The notes below the pieces were generated by a model. That model did no database searches. It saw only the letters and a program-made list of their open reading frames with translations, and was not told the origin of the DNA. 64,000 nt of DNA from Pollutimonas sp035515055 (GTDB lineage Bacteria; Pseudomonadota; Gammaproteobacteria; Burkholderiales; Burkholderiaceae_B): positions 1 through 64,000 of the forward strand of contig DATJBV010000015.1 of the NCBI GenBank assembly GCA_035515055.1, given 5' to 3'. Positions 33,730 through 41,874 of this stretch are shown here, piece by piece. A program made the translations under genes and the position numbers. Each line of letters begins with the position of its first letter. The first letter of the stretch is position 1.

Positions 33730-35301
33730 TTAGTCTATGGTGACCCAATCCGCCGTCAGGCGATTGTCGGCACGGTGGACGACATTGACGTTCTTGCCCA
33801 TCGCCCATGGAATGACTTGGTCATGCAGCGGAATATGGCCGAATTCGCGGGCGTGGATTTCCAGCACCTTGTGTATGGCCGCATCGCGCTTGGCGGTGTC
33901 GGTCTCGGTCTTGATTTGCGTAATCAGCTTGTCGGCTTCCTGATTCGAGTAGCCACCGAAGTTGAATGAACCGTCCGCCCCTTCGCCTTTGCTGTGGATC
34001 AGGCTTTGCAAGGTGTACAACGCATCGAACGTGGGCACGCCCCAGCCAAACAAATAGGCGCTGGAATCGAACGACTGCACTTTCGGGAAGTAGGTGGCGC
34101 GCGGCATGGCGTTGAGCGTAGCCTTGACGCCCACCTTTGCCCACATGCCCACGACTGCCTGGCAAATGGCTTCATCGTTGATGTATCGGTTGTTCGGGCA
34201 ATCCAGGGTGAAGTCGATTTTGTTCTCGTAACCGGCTTCCTTCAGCAGGTTGCGCGCCTTTTCAATATCGTAGGGAGCGCGCTGGGCAAGGTCTTTGGAC
34301 CAGCCATGGACTTGCGGGGCGATCATGGTGCCGGTGGGCGACGACGAGCCCCGCATGACCGCCTTCTTGATCGCATCGACATCAATCGCGCGGTAAAGAG
34401 CCTCACGCACACGCACGTCGGCAAAGGGGTTCTTGCCCTTGATGCTGGAATACTTCAGTTCGGGACTTTTCTGATCCAGGCCCAGGTAAATCGTGCGATA
34501 TTCGTTGCCTTCGACCACCTTGGCCTGCTGCTTGATGCGGGCAAGGTCTTGCGCCGGAGGATCCAGGATGAAGTCGATCTCGCCAGACAACAAGGCGGCC
34601 GTGCGCGTGGCATTTTGCTTGATCGGTGTATAAACCACTTCAGTCACGTTGCCGACCTTGTTGGCCTTGCCCCACCAGTCGGGATTTTCGACAAATACGG
34701 TGCGTATGTCGACTTCGCGGGACTTAAGCTTGTATGCCCCGGTGCCATTGGCATTGCGCGCCGAGAAGGTTTCCTGCTTTTTCGAAAAGTCCTGGGGCGC
34801 AGTGGCGTCGTTTTTTTCCGACCAGTCGCGATTCATGATGAATACGTTGGTAAGCTGGCGCAGCAGGACGGGGTTGGGGCCGCCTGTAAGGATTTCCACC
34901 GTGTTGTCGTCCACCTGCCTGACGTCGGTAATGCCATTCACATACGCCTTGAAATTCGACGTGGGCGACAAGGCGCGTTTAATCGAAAACACCACGTCGT
35001 CTGCTGTAAACGGGGTGCCGTCATGAAATTTGACGCCTTCCCGAAGCTTGAAGCGCCATGTCGTGGGCTCTGGCTGTTCCCACGAAACTGCCAAGCCTGG
35101 GGTAAGTTGGAAGTCTTTGTTGTAGGCGACCAGCGTGTCGTACACATAGCTCGACGCGGCGATCGTCAGGCCTTCGTTCTGGGCATGAGGGTCAAGCGTC
35201 AGGATGTCACCCTGGCTGGCCCAGCGTAGGGTTTTGGCGTGACCGATCACTGGGACGGCTAAAGCTGCGGCGAGCGCGGCGACGACGAATGTTGTACGCA
35301 T
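33730..35301 (-). CDS. dppA: Dipeptide/oligopeptide-type ABC transporter substrate-binding protein (SBP family 5)
   Basis: Periplasmic receptor of 523 residues. The signal peptide (MRTTFVVAALAAALAVPVIGHA, about 22 residues) is followed by LRWASQGDILTLDPHAQNEG and the family motif FKLREGVKFHDGTPFTADDVVFS split over about 85-108. The ATG at 35301 follows GGTGG with five bases spacing and is preferred over a GTG nine bases earlier. First gene of the operon. Members bind dipeptides, glutathione, nickel chelates or opines; the exact ligand is open. Confidence 0.92.
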   Translation of the reverse strand: MRTTFVVAALAAALAVPVIGHAKTLRWASQGDILTLDPHAQNEGLTIAASSYVYDTLVAYNKDFQLTPGLAVSWEQPEPTTWRFKLREGVKFHDGTPFTADDVVFSIKRALSPTSNFKAYVNGITDVRQVDDNTVEILTGGPNPVLLRQLTNVFIMNRDWSEKNDATAPQDFSKKQETFSARNANGTGAYKLKSREVDIRTVFVENPDWWGKANKVGNVTEVVYTPIKQNATRTAALLSGEIDFILDPPAQDLARIKQQAKVVEGNEYRTIYLGLDQKSPELKYSSIKGKNPFADVRVREALYRAIDVDAIKKAVMRGSSSPTGTMIAPQVHGWSKDLAQRAPYDIEKARNLLKEAGYENKIDFTLDCPNNRYINDEAICQAVVGMWAKVGVKATLNAMPRATYFPKVQSFDSSAYLFGWGVPTFDALYTLQSLIHSKGEGADGSFNFGGYSNQEADKLITQIKTETDTAKRDAAIHKVLEIHAREFGHIPLHDQVIPWAMGKNVNVVHRADNRLTADWVTID

Positions 35302-35335
35302 GATATCCACCTGACAGGTAACTGAAATTCACTCG

Positions 35336-35364
35336 ATATTGCCCGACGCTACAACATGCGTCAA
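35336..35364 (-). promoter_or_regulatory. Possible promoter of the peptide ABC operon
   Basis: On the minus strand TTGACG (35364-35359), a 17-base spacer and CAATAT (35341-35336). The -35 box is good and the -10 box poor (three of six). Position about 35 bases before the dppA ATG is suitable. Confidence 0.35.
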
Positions 35365-35467
35365 TCCTTTTTCCGCGCCTTACGTCTTACAGCCATATGG
35401 TTATACGCCGGTACGCGGCTTGCTGAACTGAGGCTTCCGCCAACCCTTGTCCTTAGTCGGAGGCACA

Positions 35468-35968
35468 ATGACTACCAAAACCATGCAAGATCTTTTTGTT
35501 CACATGCTTTCAGATATCTACAGCGCCGAAAAACAGATGACCAAAGCGTTGCCCAAGCTGTCCCGCGCTTCCAGCAATCCCAAGCTGTCCGACGCATTCC
35601 AGCTTCACCTGGAAGAGACGCATGGCCAGATAGAACGTATCGACCAAGTCGTCGAGGCGTGCCAGATCAAGCTCAAGCGTATTAAATGCGTCGCGATGGA
35701 GGGCCTGTTGGAAGAAGGCCGTGAAGTCATTGAAGAAATCGCCCAGGGTCCATTGCGGGATGCCGCGCTGATTGCGGCGGCGCAAAAAGTGGAGCATTAC
35801 GAAATCGCGAGCTATGGCACGCTGTGCACGCTGGCCAAACTAATGGGCCAGGACGAAGCGTTGCGGCTCTTGAAGGAAACCTTGGGCGAAGAGAAGTCGA
35901 CGGACGAAAAGCTGTCCGTGTTGGCAGAAAGCGAAGTCAATCAGGAAGCAGCCGCAACCGCCGCCTGA
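35468..35968 (+). CDS. Ferritin-like DUF892 (YciE/YciF) protein
   Basis: Four-helix ferritin-like protein of 166 residues linked in other bacteria to general stress. The opening LFVHMLSDIYSAEKQMTKALPKL is the family hallmark; E and H residues suited to a di-iron centre recur at EETHGQIERI, KVEHYEIASYG and EKSTDEKL. The ATG at 35468 follows GGAGG by 5 bases, and an earlier in-frame ATG lacks a ribosome site. A second member of the family is at 61934. It converges with the cytochrome gene; a hairpin overlaps both ends. Confidence 0.92.
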   Translation: MTTKTMQDLFVHMLSDIYSAEKQMTKALPKLSRASSNPKLSDAFQLHLEETHGQIERIDQVVEACQIKLKRIKCVAMEGLLEEGREVIEEIAQGPLRDAALIAAAQKVEHYEIASYGTLCTLAKLMGQDEALRLLKETLGEEKSTDEKLSVLAESEVNQEAAATAA

Positions 35969-35988
35969 TGCCGGATGTCGAAGAACGG

Positions 35989-36008
35989 GCGCCGGCTAAC
36001 GTTGGCGC
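35989..36008 (+). terminator. Possible terminator of the ferritin-like gene
   Basis: GCGCC-GGC-TAAC-GTT-GGCGC can pair over eight base pairs (two G-U in RNA) and is followed by TTTCCC on the plus strand. It overlaps the last codons of the convergent cytochrome gene, so its sequence is also constrained by coding. Confidence 0.35.
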
Positions 36009-37396
36009 TTTCCCATGAAGAAGGCCGCAATCAACAACAGCACGATGACTCCGACCGCGACCATTGAGATACGAGCCACCGTCACCAGGTCGGGGCCTGT
36101 TGCTTCGCCCCTTCTCAGGCGCGCGACTTGTTCGACGGTGACGGCGGATTCCGGGTTGCCGAAATGCCGGACCATGTAGGTGCCTAGCGTCGCAATTTGG
36201 GTGTCGCTCAGGGTGTTGCGGTAGGCGGGCATTATCGTACCGGCGCTTTCTCCATGGCCCCGAGTAATGCCATCAAGTATGGCCATGACCAGATTGTTTG
36301 TATTTAACCGGCCAACGGCGGAATTGTGAAACAGGGAGGGCAAGCCGCGGCTGCCCTCTCCTTGCGCATGATGGCAACTCGCACACTCCGCGTCATATAG
36401 TTGCGCGCCGGTCATGCCGTCCAGGTCTTCCGGTAGCGGCGTCCCGCGCAAAGAGGCCAATTCCTCGTATGGTGCGCCCCAGGCATGCGCCGCCTTCGCC
36501 TCGCCGGGCAGACGCACCGCGGGGATGGTCTTCAAATAGGCGGCGATGGCATTCAAATCTTCGTTCGTCAAGTGCTGAAGGCTGTGATCGATGGCTTCCG
36601 CCATGGGCCCCGCCGCTTGCGCCTTGCCCTCGGTACGGCCGGTTTTCATGTAGGCAACGACTTCCTCCTGCGTCCACTCCCCTATTCCGCTGATCGGATC
36701 CGGCGTGATGTTCGGCGCGTACCAAGTGCCGACATCGGCGCCCGCCAGATCGCTATCGCCTTGCTCGGCCATCAAGGTGTTGCGCGGGGTATGGCAGGCC
36801 GAGCAGTGCGTAAGGCCGCGTGTCAGGTAGGCGCCGCGATTCCAAAGCTCTCCTTTTTCGGGATCGGGCCGGTACGGGCCGGCATCGAGGAACAACATGT
36901 TCCACACCGACATCGACGCCCGTAGGTTGAAAGGAAACGGCAATTGCGTCTTCGCGGGCGCCGAATCGACCGGTTCGACGCTCCGCATGAAATAGGCATA
37001 CATCGCCTCGATGTCGTCGTCCGTCACCAGCGCATAAGAGGTGTAGGGCATGGCCGGATAAAAGTGCTTGCCGTCCGGACCCTTTCCTTCCCGCATCGCG
37101 CGCGTAAAGTCTTCCAGCGTGTAATTGCCTATGCCGTGGGTTTTCGATGGCGTGATATTCGTGGAAATAATATTTCCCACCGGCGTGGCCATCACCAGCC
37201 CGCCCGCAAACGGCTTACCGCCCACGGTGGTATGACAGGCGATGCAGTCGCCGGCAGTGGCCAGGTACTGTCCCTGCTGGATCAATGGGTCGCTTGCCTG
37301 CTCGGCTTCAGCGCCATTGGCCGCCATGGCCATGGCGGCCAGGCCAGCCGACACGAGTCCATTGATCAGCACGCTGAACTTTCTTGTACGCATCAT
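35996..37396 (-). CDS. Tri-haem cytochrome c subunit of a membrane-bound FAD dehydrogenase
   Basis: Electron-transfer subunit carrying electrons from the GMC-type flavoprotein to quinone or the respiratory chain. An export signal (about 1-29) precedes three CXXCH haem sites: CIACH near residue 50, CSACH near 198 and CASCH near 345. A C-terminal membrane anchor (about 440-460, VAVGVIVLLLIAAFF) ends in KRQR. This is the pattern of the cytochrome subunits of gluconate, fructose and alcohol dehydrogenases. The ATG at 37396 follows GGGAGGG. 466 residues, last gene of its operon. Confidence 0.92.
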   Translation of the reverse strand: MMRTRKFSVLINGLVSAGLAAMAMAANGAEAEQASDPLIQQGQYLATAGDCIACHTTVGGKPFAGGLVMATPVGNIISTNITPSKTHGIGNYTLEDFTRAMREGKGPDGKHFYPAMPYTSYALVTDDDIEAMYAYFMRSVEPVDSAPAKTQLPFPFNLRASMSVWNMLFLDAGPYRPDPEKGELWNRGAYLTRGLTHCSACHTPRNTLMAEQGDSDLAGADVGTWYAPNITPDPISGIGEWTQEEVVAYMKTGRTEGKAQAAGPMAEAIDHSLQHLTNEDLNAIAAYLKTIPAVRLPGEAKAAHAWGAPYEELASLRGTPLPEDLDGMTGAQLYDAECASCHHAQGEGSRGLPSLFHNSAVGRLNTNNLVMAILDGITRGHGESAGTIMPAYRNTLSDTQIATLGTYMVRHFGNPESAVTVEQVARLRRGEATGPDLVTVARISMVAVGVIVLLLIAAFFMGKRQR

Positions 37397-37416
37397 CGTT
37401 TGCCCTCCCGCCCCTG

Positions 37417-39057
37417 CTATGCCGAGACCACGGCATTTGGCGCCATCGAATCCATCGCCGTCTTCATCGGCAAGATATGGTGAGCCGTACGCAATGCAAC
37501 CGCGATAGCGGTCTCGGTCGAATTGCAGGTTCCGCAGGTCGGCAATACCGCCGTGCCGACGATGAATAGATTCGGATGGTCGTGGGTTCGGCCGAACTCG
37601 TCGGTGACCGAGGTCCGGGGATCGTCGCCCATCATCAGCGTGCCGCAAATATGCTGATTATTGGCGAAGAAACCATCCGCGCTATACCGCAAGTTCGTGC
37701 CTCCCATGAGTTCCGCCACGCGGGCGAAGTCTTTTTTCGACACATCCGCGCCCATGCGCGTGTACTCGTCGATGGCGTAACTGGCCCGCGGCTTGGGGAT
37801 CCCCAGCCAATCCTTTTCGCTGGCCAGCGTAATCCGGTTATTCGGGTTGGGCAGCACCTCGAGCACGTTCTTCAGGTTCATTTCGTGGGCAGCCCGGTGG
37901 CGCAACTGCTTCTCGAGCTCCACGCCGTACACGCCGGCCGCGATCAATTCCTGTACCGCGCCGTAGACCCGCGAGATGTTCGTAAAGTCGAGGCGATAGG
38001 CCGAGTGCTCGCGCCGGAACTCGCCGTCCCGGTAAGTGTTGATGGAGTTCGGGCTTTGCGGGCCGCGGCCGAGCCATAACGGCTCGTCGGCATCGAAGGA
38101 CAATGAGGTGCTGGGATGGTCCATCAGGTGCCGGCCCACATAGTCGGAACTGTTGGCAAGACCCTGCGGATATTTGCCGCTGGCCGACAGCAAGAGCAGC
38201 TTGGGCGTCTCGATCGCGTTGGCCGCCAGAATAAAGACCTTGCCGGTTATCCGGTGCGATGTTTTATTCGGGTCGTAATAGTGCAGCGCCTGTATGCTGC
38301 CCTTTTCGTCGTGTTCAAGCCTGTAGACCACCGCATTTTCAAGCAAGCGCACTCCAACGGCCTCGGCGGCATCGACGGCAAGGCCGCCATGAAACTGGGC
38401 GTCGATCGGGCAGATGGGCTGGCAACTATTATTGCCGCAACAGGGCGGCCGACCATGGTAGCCCCGGCTATTGCGCGCCGTGGTGTTCCCGACGACTTCA
38501 TAACCGCCGGTCGCGAGGCGTTCGCGTATCCGGCGCATTGCCCACACTTCCGCCACCGGTTCCAGCGGGAATGGCTTGCTGCGTGGCGACCCCGTGTTCG
38601 GCAGTCCCGAGACGCCCATGATTTCCTCGGACTCCTGGTAGAAAGGATCCAGGTCGTCATAGGTCATTGGCCAATCAACCCCCCGGTCGTACAGGGAGCG
38701 CATACGCATGTCGTTGGGAACCATGCGCCAAGCCTGCGCGGCCCAGTGCCATGTCGTGCCGCCCACTACCCGTATGTACTCGGCGTCGTAGGGGTACGGT
38801 CCCGCCTGCACCAGATAGCCATTGCTGGCGGGTTTATACACCGGATGCGGCGCCCAGTCGGTTGGCGGGTACGGGGCCATCCAGTCGTTCTTGCGGGCAG
38901 CGTTCCTGAAACGGGCAACCAGTTCCCCCCGGGTGACTCGCGGCCCTGCTTCGAGCATGAGCACCGAGGCGCCCTGCATCGCAAGCCGCCTGGCGACAAG
39001 CGCGCCGCATATCCCCGAACCCACCACAACATACTCTGCAGACACTTCTTCGGCCAT
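37417..39057 (-). CDS. GMC-family FAD-dependent dehydrogenase, large subunit
   Basis: Catalytic flavoprotein oxidising a sugar, sugar acid or alcohol at the periplasmic side. FAD motif VVVGSGICGALVARRLA at about 10-26; HLMDHP near 355; C-terminal QHICGTLMMG with the likely catalytic histidine and CNSTETAIA. Cysteines 206, 207, 212 and 216 (PCCGNNSCQPICPID) have the C-C-x4-C-x3-C spacing of the iron-sulfur site in FAD glucose dehydrogenase complexes. The ATG at 39057 has GAGG six bases upstream and gives 546 residues. There is no own signal peptide; export with the small subunit is expected. Confidence 0.92.
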   Translation of the reverse strand: MAEEVSAEYVVVGSGICGALVARRLAMQGASVLMLEAGPRVTRGELVARFRNAARKNDWMAPYPPTDWAPHPVYKPASNGYLVQAGPYPYDAEYIRVVGGTTWHWAAQAWRMVPNDMRMRSLYDRGVDWPMTYDDLDPFYQESEEIMGVSGLPNTGSPRSKPFPLEPVAEVWAMRRIRERLATGGYEVVGNTTARNSRGYHGRPPCCGNNSCQPICPIDAQFHGGLAVDAAEAVGVRLLENAVVYRLEHDEKGSIQALHYYDPNKTSHRITGKVFILAANAIETPKLLLLSASGKYPQGLANSSDYVGRHLMDHPSTSLSFDADEPLWLGRGPQSPNSINTYRDGEFRREHSAYRLDFTNISRVYGAVQELIAAGVYGVELEKQLRHRAAHEMNLKNVLEVLPNPNNRITLASEKDWLGIPKPRASYAIDEYTRMGADVSKKDFARVAELMGGTNLRYSADGFFANNQHICGTLMMGDDPRTSVTDEFGRTHDHPNLFIVGTAVLPTCGTCNSTETAIAVALRTAHHILPMKTAMDSMAPNAVVSA

Positions 39058-39097
39058 TTGCAACCTCAACGCGTTAATACAACCTGCCCGCCCATCG

Positions 39098-39592
39098 TCA
39101 GGTCGGCTTGCTTTCCCAACTTCCGTAAGCGCCGTAGGCATAGGTAGGCGGGGTGAGCTTGTCTTTCACGACTTCGCTCATCAAGGCTTTTTCATAGGCA
39201 AGACAGCGCGCGCTGGCGCCGTCTCCCACTACGCCGGTATACCAGGCCGTGACTATCCGCCGTGCCAGCGGCGCAAGCTCGGGACGCTGGGCGTCCAGCA
39301 CTGTTTGAAGCTTCATAGGGTCGAGTTGCCCTTGCTCCATGAACGACAGCAATGAACTGGCGGCCCCGGGAAATGCCGCATCGTCCGCGACGAGTGCCTC
39401 GTAGTAACGCTGGCCCAACTCCGTATCCAGCGTCTGCCGTCCAACCAGCATGGCCGATACGGCAAGAAAGGCGCCGTGCCCCTCGCTTTGGACGGGCTGG
39501 GCAAGCGCCCACGGAATCAGGGTTGAGGTGTATGCGGTGAGCAAGCTGCCAAGGACGCGCCGCCGCTGTGTATTGACGCTGGTCATAGGCAT
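39098..39592 (-). CDS. Small subunit of the FAD dehydrogenase complex (sorbitol/glucose dehydrogenase small-subunit family)
   Basis: Accessory subunit of 164 residues that carries the export signal for the flavoprotein. RRR followed by VLGSLLTAYTSTLIPWALA (about 10-31) resembles a twin-arginine signal. The family segments LVGRQTLDTELGQRYYEAL near 50 and a C-terminal TPPTYAYGAYGSWESKPT split over the last residues fit the small subunits of three-component dehydrogenases. Its ATG overlaps the DUF4142 stop as TAATG, which fixes the start. Confidence 0.85.
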   Translation of the reverse strand: MPMTSVNTQRRRVLGSLLTAYTSTLIPWALAQPVQSEGHGAFLAVSAMLVGRQTLDTELGQRYYEALVADDAAFPGAASSLLSFMEQGQLDPMKLQTVLDAQRPELAPLARRIVTAWYTGVVGDGASARCLAYEKALMSEVVKDKLTPPTYAYGAYGSWESKPT

Positions 39593-40233
39593 TATTGCGA
39601 CTCCGCGGCTTCTTCGGGAGTGCCCGGCGCACCTTCCCTTGTGGGCTGTGCCGTCTGCGGCGCGGCCTCGCCACGCGACAGGCCGGGCGTTGCAGAAGCC
39701 GGCGCGCCGTCCTTGTCACCAATGGCGTGGGCCTGGGCAATCATCCTGGCTTTGTCCAGATGCTGCAGCAGCAGCGCCACCGTCTCGGCCGCAAACGCCT
39801 TGACGTCTCCGTCTTGCGATTCCCGCGCGGCGCGGCTGAACAGCTCGACGGCCCGTTCGTGCTCGCCGATGGCCACATGCTCGATATAGCGCCTGTCGAA
39901 ATCGGCGCCTTTGGCCTGCTGCAGATCACCCAGGCTTGATTGCCGGTCGCCATCGAGCGACACCGGCAATACCATGTTCCTGTCGCGCGCCACGCGCTTG
40001 AGGGCGGCGTCTATCTGCTCGTGCTGGACCAGCATCAGTCGCGCAAACTCCTTCACTCTATCTTGCGCGGCGCTTTGCAACGCCATCTGGCTCGCTTGCA
40101 TCTCGAACGTGCCGGAAACGGCGGCTTCCTCCAGAAACCGGGTCTCTTGTGCGCTCAAATCCGCCGCCTGGCTACTGAACCCCGCCGAGACGGCCAGCGT
40201 CAACGCTAGAACTAAATGTGCGCCATGATTCAT
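39592..40233 (-). CDS. DUF4142 exported protein
   Basis: Periplasmic helical protein of 213 residues and unknown function. Signal peptide to about residue 24 (SSQAA), then FLEEAAVSGTFEMQASQMALQ, the DUF4142 opening, with a ferritin-like helical pattern (HEQIDAALKRVA, DRRYIEHVAIGEHERAVELF). The C-terminal 40 residues are a low-complexity proline, alanine and glutamate tail. It is coupled by TAATG to the dehydrogenase small subunit, so it may help assemble or protect that complex, though DUF4142 genes usually stand alone. The ATG at 40233 opens the signal peptide. Confidence 0.85.
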   Translation of the reverse strand: MNHGAHLVLALTLAVSAGFSSQAADLSAQETRFLEEAAVSGTFEMQASQMALQSAAQDRVKEFARLMLVQHEQIDAALKRVARDRNMVLPVSLDGDRQSSLGDLQQAKGADFDRRYIEHVAIGEHERAVELFSRAARESQDGDVKAFAAETVALLLQHLDKARMIAQAHAIGDKDGAPASATPGLSRGEAAPQTAQPTREGAPGTPEEAAESQ

Positions 40234-40320
40234 TTTGGCCCGCCCTTGAATACGCCGAACCGAACAGGCAGCAAACCGCATGCCCGCGGCCTCGATTTTC
40301 GTCCCGATGTAAATGTGCTG

Positions 40321-40339
40321 TAATGCCTCGCATTATGAT
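40321..40339 (+). promoter_or_regulatory. nirK promoter region with inverted repeat
   Basis: TAATGC-CTC-GCATTA (40321-40335) is a perfect repeat that overlaps a strong -10 box TATGAT (40334-40339). The matching -35 position reads AAATGT, far from consensus, so an activator or a repressor acting at the repeat is likely. No FNR/NNR-type TTGAT-N4-ATCAA site is visible. Confidence 0.4.
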
Positions 40340-40373
40340 AAATTGTTGAAGTCTAAAGGAGGTTTGGAAAATC

Positions 40374-41831
40374 ATGAAACCACTATCGGCCATACGTAAT
40401 TTCTTCGTATTATTGGCAGTAGCCGGCCTCTTTTATGCGGCCGATTCTGCGTACGCGCAGCATACGGGTCATGCGGCGCCCGCCGCCACAAGCCCCGCCA
40501 CAACGGTCGCGGCCGCCGCTGCGCCAAATACGGCGGTAAAAATGATACCCGACGTCACCATTTCGTTGCGCACGTCCATTTCGGGCGGCAAGCTGGTGTT
40601 CATCGGCAACACCGGCGCCATTGCCAACGTGGTCAACCCGGATCTCAAGGTTCCCGAAGGCGCGGTGGTCCAAATCAATTTAACGAACGACGACGGCGCC
40701 ATCCACGACATCGCCGTGCCTGAATTCGGCGCCAAATCGGATCATATTTCCGGCAAGGGCTCGGCCACGGCCATCGTATTCCGCGCCCACAAGAACGGCG
40801 TCTTCGAATACCTGTGCACGCTCCCCGGCCACAAGGCGGCGGGGATGGTCGGCAAGATCATCGTGGGCGAACCCGTTGCGGCGGATACGCGGCAGGCGCC
40901 GCAGATTGCGCATGATCCGGCCAATGTCGGCGAACCCGTGGGCAACCGCGCGCCCAAGGCCGTCACGGTCGATCTGCTGACCACCGAACTCGAAGCCCGC
41001 CTGGGCGACAGCAGCACCTACCGCTTCTGGACCTTCAATAACAAGGTGCCGGGACCCATGGTGCGCGTACGAGTGGGGGACACGGTCACTGTCAATGTGA
41101 CCAATGCCAAGGAAAGCACCCATATTCACTCGGTCGACTTTCACGCGGTAACGGGGCCGGGCGGCGGTGCGGCGGTAACACAGGTGGCCCCGGGCCAGAC
41201 CAAGAGCTTCACATTCAAGGCCATGCATCCAGGCTTATTCGTTTATCACTGCGCAACGCCCATGGTCGCGCAACATATTACTAACGGCATGTACGGCATG
41301 ATCCTGGTCGAACCCGAAGGCGGCCTGCCCAAAGTCGACCGCGAGTTCTACATCATGCAGGGTGAACTCTATACGACGCAGCCTCACGGCACGAGCGGCT
41401 TACAAGAGTTCTCGCTGGAAAAACTGCTGGCCGAGAATCCCGAGCACCTGATGTTCAACGGCTCGATGGACGCGCTCACCAAAATCTACGACATGAAATC
41501 CAAGGTGGGCGATGTCGTGCGCATTTACTTCGGTGTGGGCGGCCCCAACCTCACGTCCAGCATCCACCTGATCGGCGAAGTATTTGATCGGGTGTACGAG
41601 CACGCCTCGTTGACCAGCACGCCGCTGACGAATGTGCAAACGACTCTGGTCGCCCCGGGCGGCGCGACAATGCTGGAATTCAAGACGGACTACCCAGGGC
41701 GCTACGTCCTGGTCGACCACGCCTTGTCCCGCATGGAAAAAGGCCTGACCGGCATCCTGACAGTCGAAGGCGAGAAAGACGCTTCCATCTTCGACAGCAC
41801 CGAGCCGATCGACGCCAGCTCAGGACACTGA
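40374..41831 (+). CDS. nirK: Copper-containing nitrite reductase with N-terminal cupredoxin domain
   Basis: Periplasmic enzyme reducing nitrite to nitric oxide. After a signal peptide (about 1-28) and an alanine-rich linker, residues 60-168 form an extra cupredoxin domain with type 1 copper ligands H111, C148, H153 and M158. The catalytic core (about 195-470) has all copper residues: H252, C293, H301 and M306 for type 1; H257, H292 and H449 for type 2; catalytic D255 and H398. The CATPMVAQHITNGMYG spacing is AniA-like (class II). At 485 residues it is about 110 longer than two-domain enzymes. AGGAGG precedes the ATG. No nor, nos or nirV gene is nearby. Confidence 0.93.
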   Translation: MKPLSAIRNFFVLLAVAGLFYAADSAYAQHTGHAAPAATSPATTVAAAAAPNTAVKMIPDVTISLRTSISGGKLVFIGNTGAIANVVNPDLKVPEGAVVQINLTNDDGAIHDIAVPEFGAKSDHISGKGSATAIVFRAHKNGVFEYLCTLPGHKAAGMVGKIIVGEPVAADTRQAPQIAHDPANVGEPVGNRAPKAVTVDLLTTELEARLGDSSTYRFWTFNNKVPGPMVRVRVGDTVTVNVTNAKESTHIHSVDFHAVTGPGGGAAVTQVAPGQTKSFTFKAMHPGLFVYHCATPMVAQHITNGMYGMILVEPEGGLPKVDREFYIMQGELYTTQPHGTSGLQEFSLEKLLAENPEHLMFNGSMDALTKIYDMKSKVGDVVRIYFGVGGPNLTSSIHLIGEVFDRVYEHASLTSTPLTNVQTTLVAPGGATMLEFKTDYPGRYVLVDHALSRMEKGLTGILTVEGEKDASIFDSTEPIDASSGH

Positions 41832-41842
41832 CACCAACCCCC

Positions 41843-41869
41843 GATGGGCGGCGCCCAGGCGCGCCCATC
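41843..41869. terminator. Hairpin between convergent nirK and Bug genes
   Basis: GATGGGCG and CGCCCATC form an eight-base perfect stem with an 11-base loop, located in the 43-base gap between the two convergent stops. It lacks a T run on either strand, so termination would be weak or assisted. Confidence 0.4.
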
Positions 41870-41874
41870 ACTCA

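Noticed and set aside
33994..35229. 411-codon open frame antisense to the peptide-binding protein
   Set aside because: Same codon-bias artefact; the opposite strand codes for a complete SBP family 5 protein with signal peptide and operon context.
40234..40373. FNR/NNR-type site upstream of nirK
   Set aside because: I looked for TTGAT-N4-ATCAA or a close variant and found only fragments such as TTGTTGAAG without a matching half; only the TAATGC repeat is kept.
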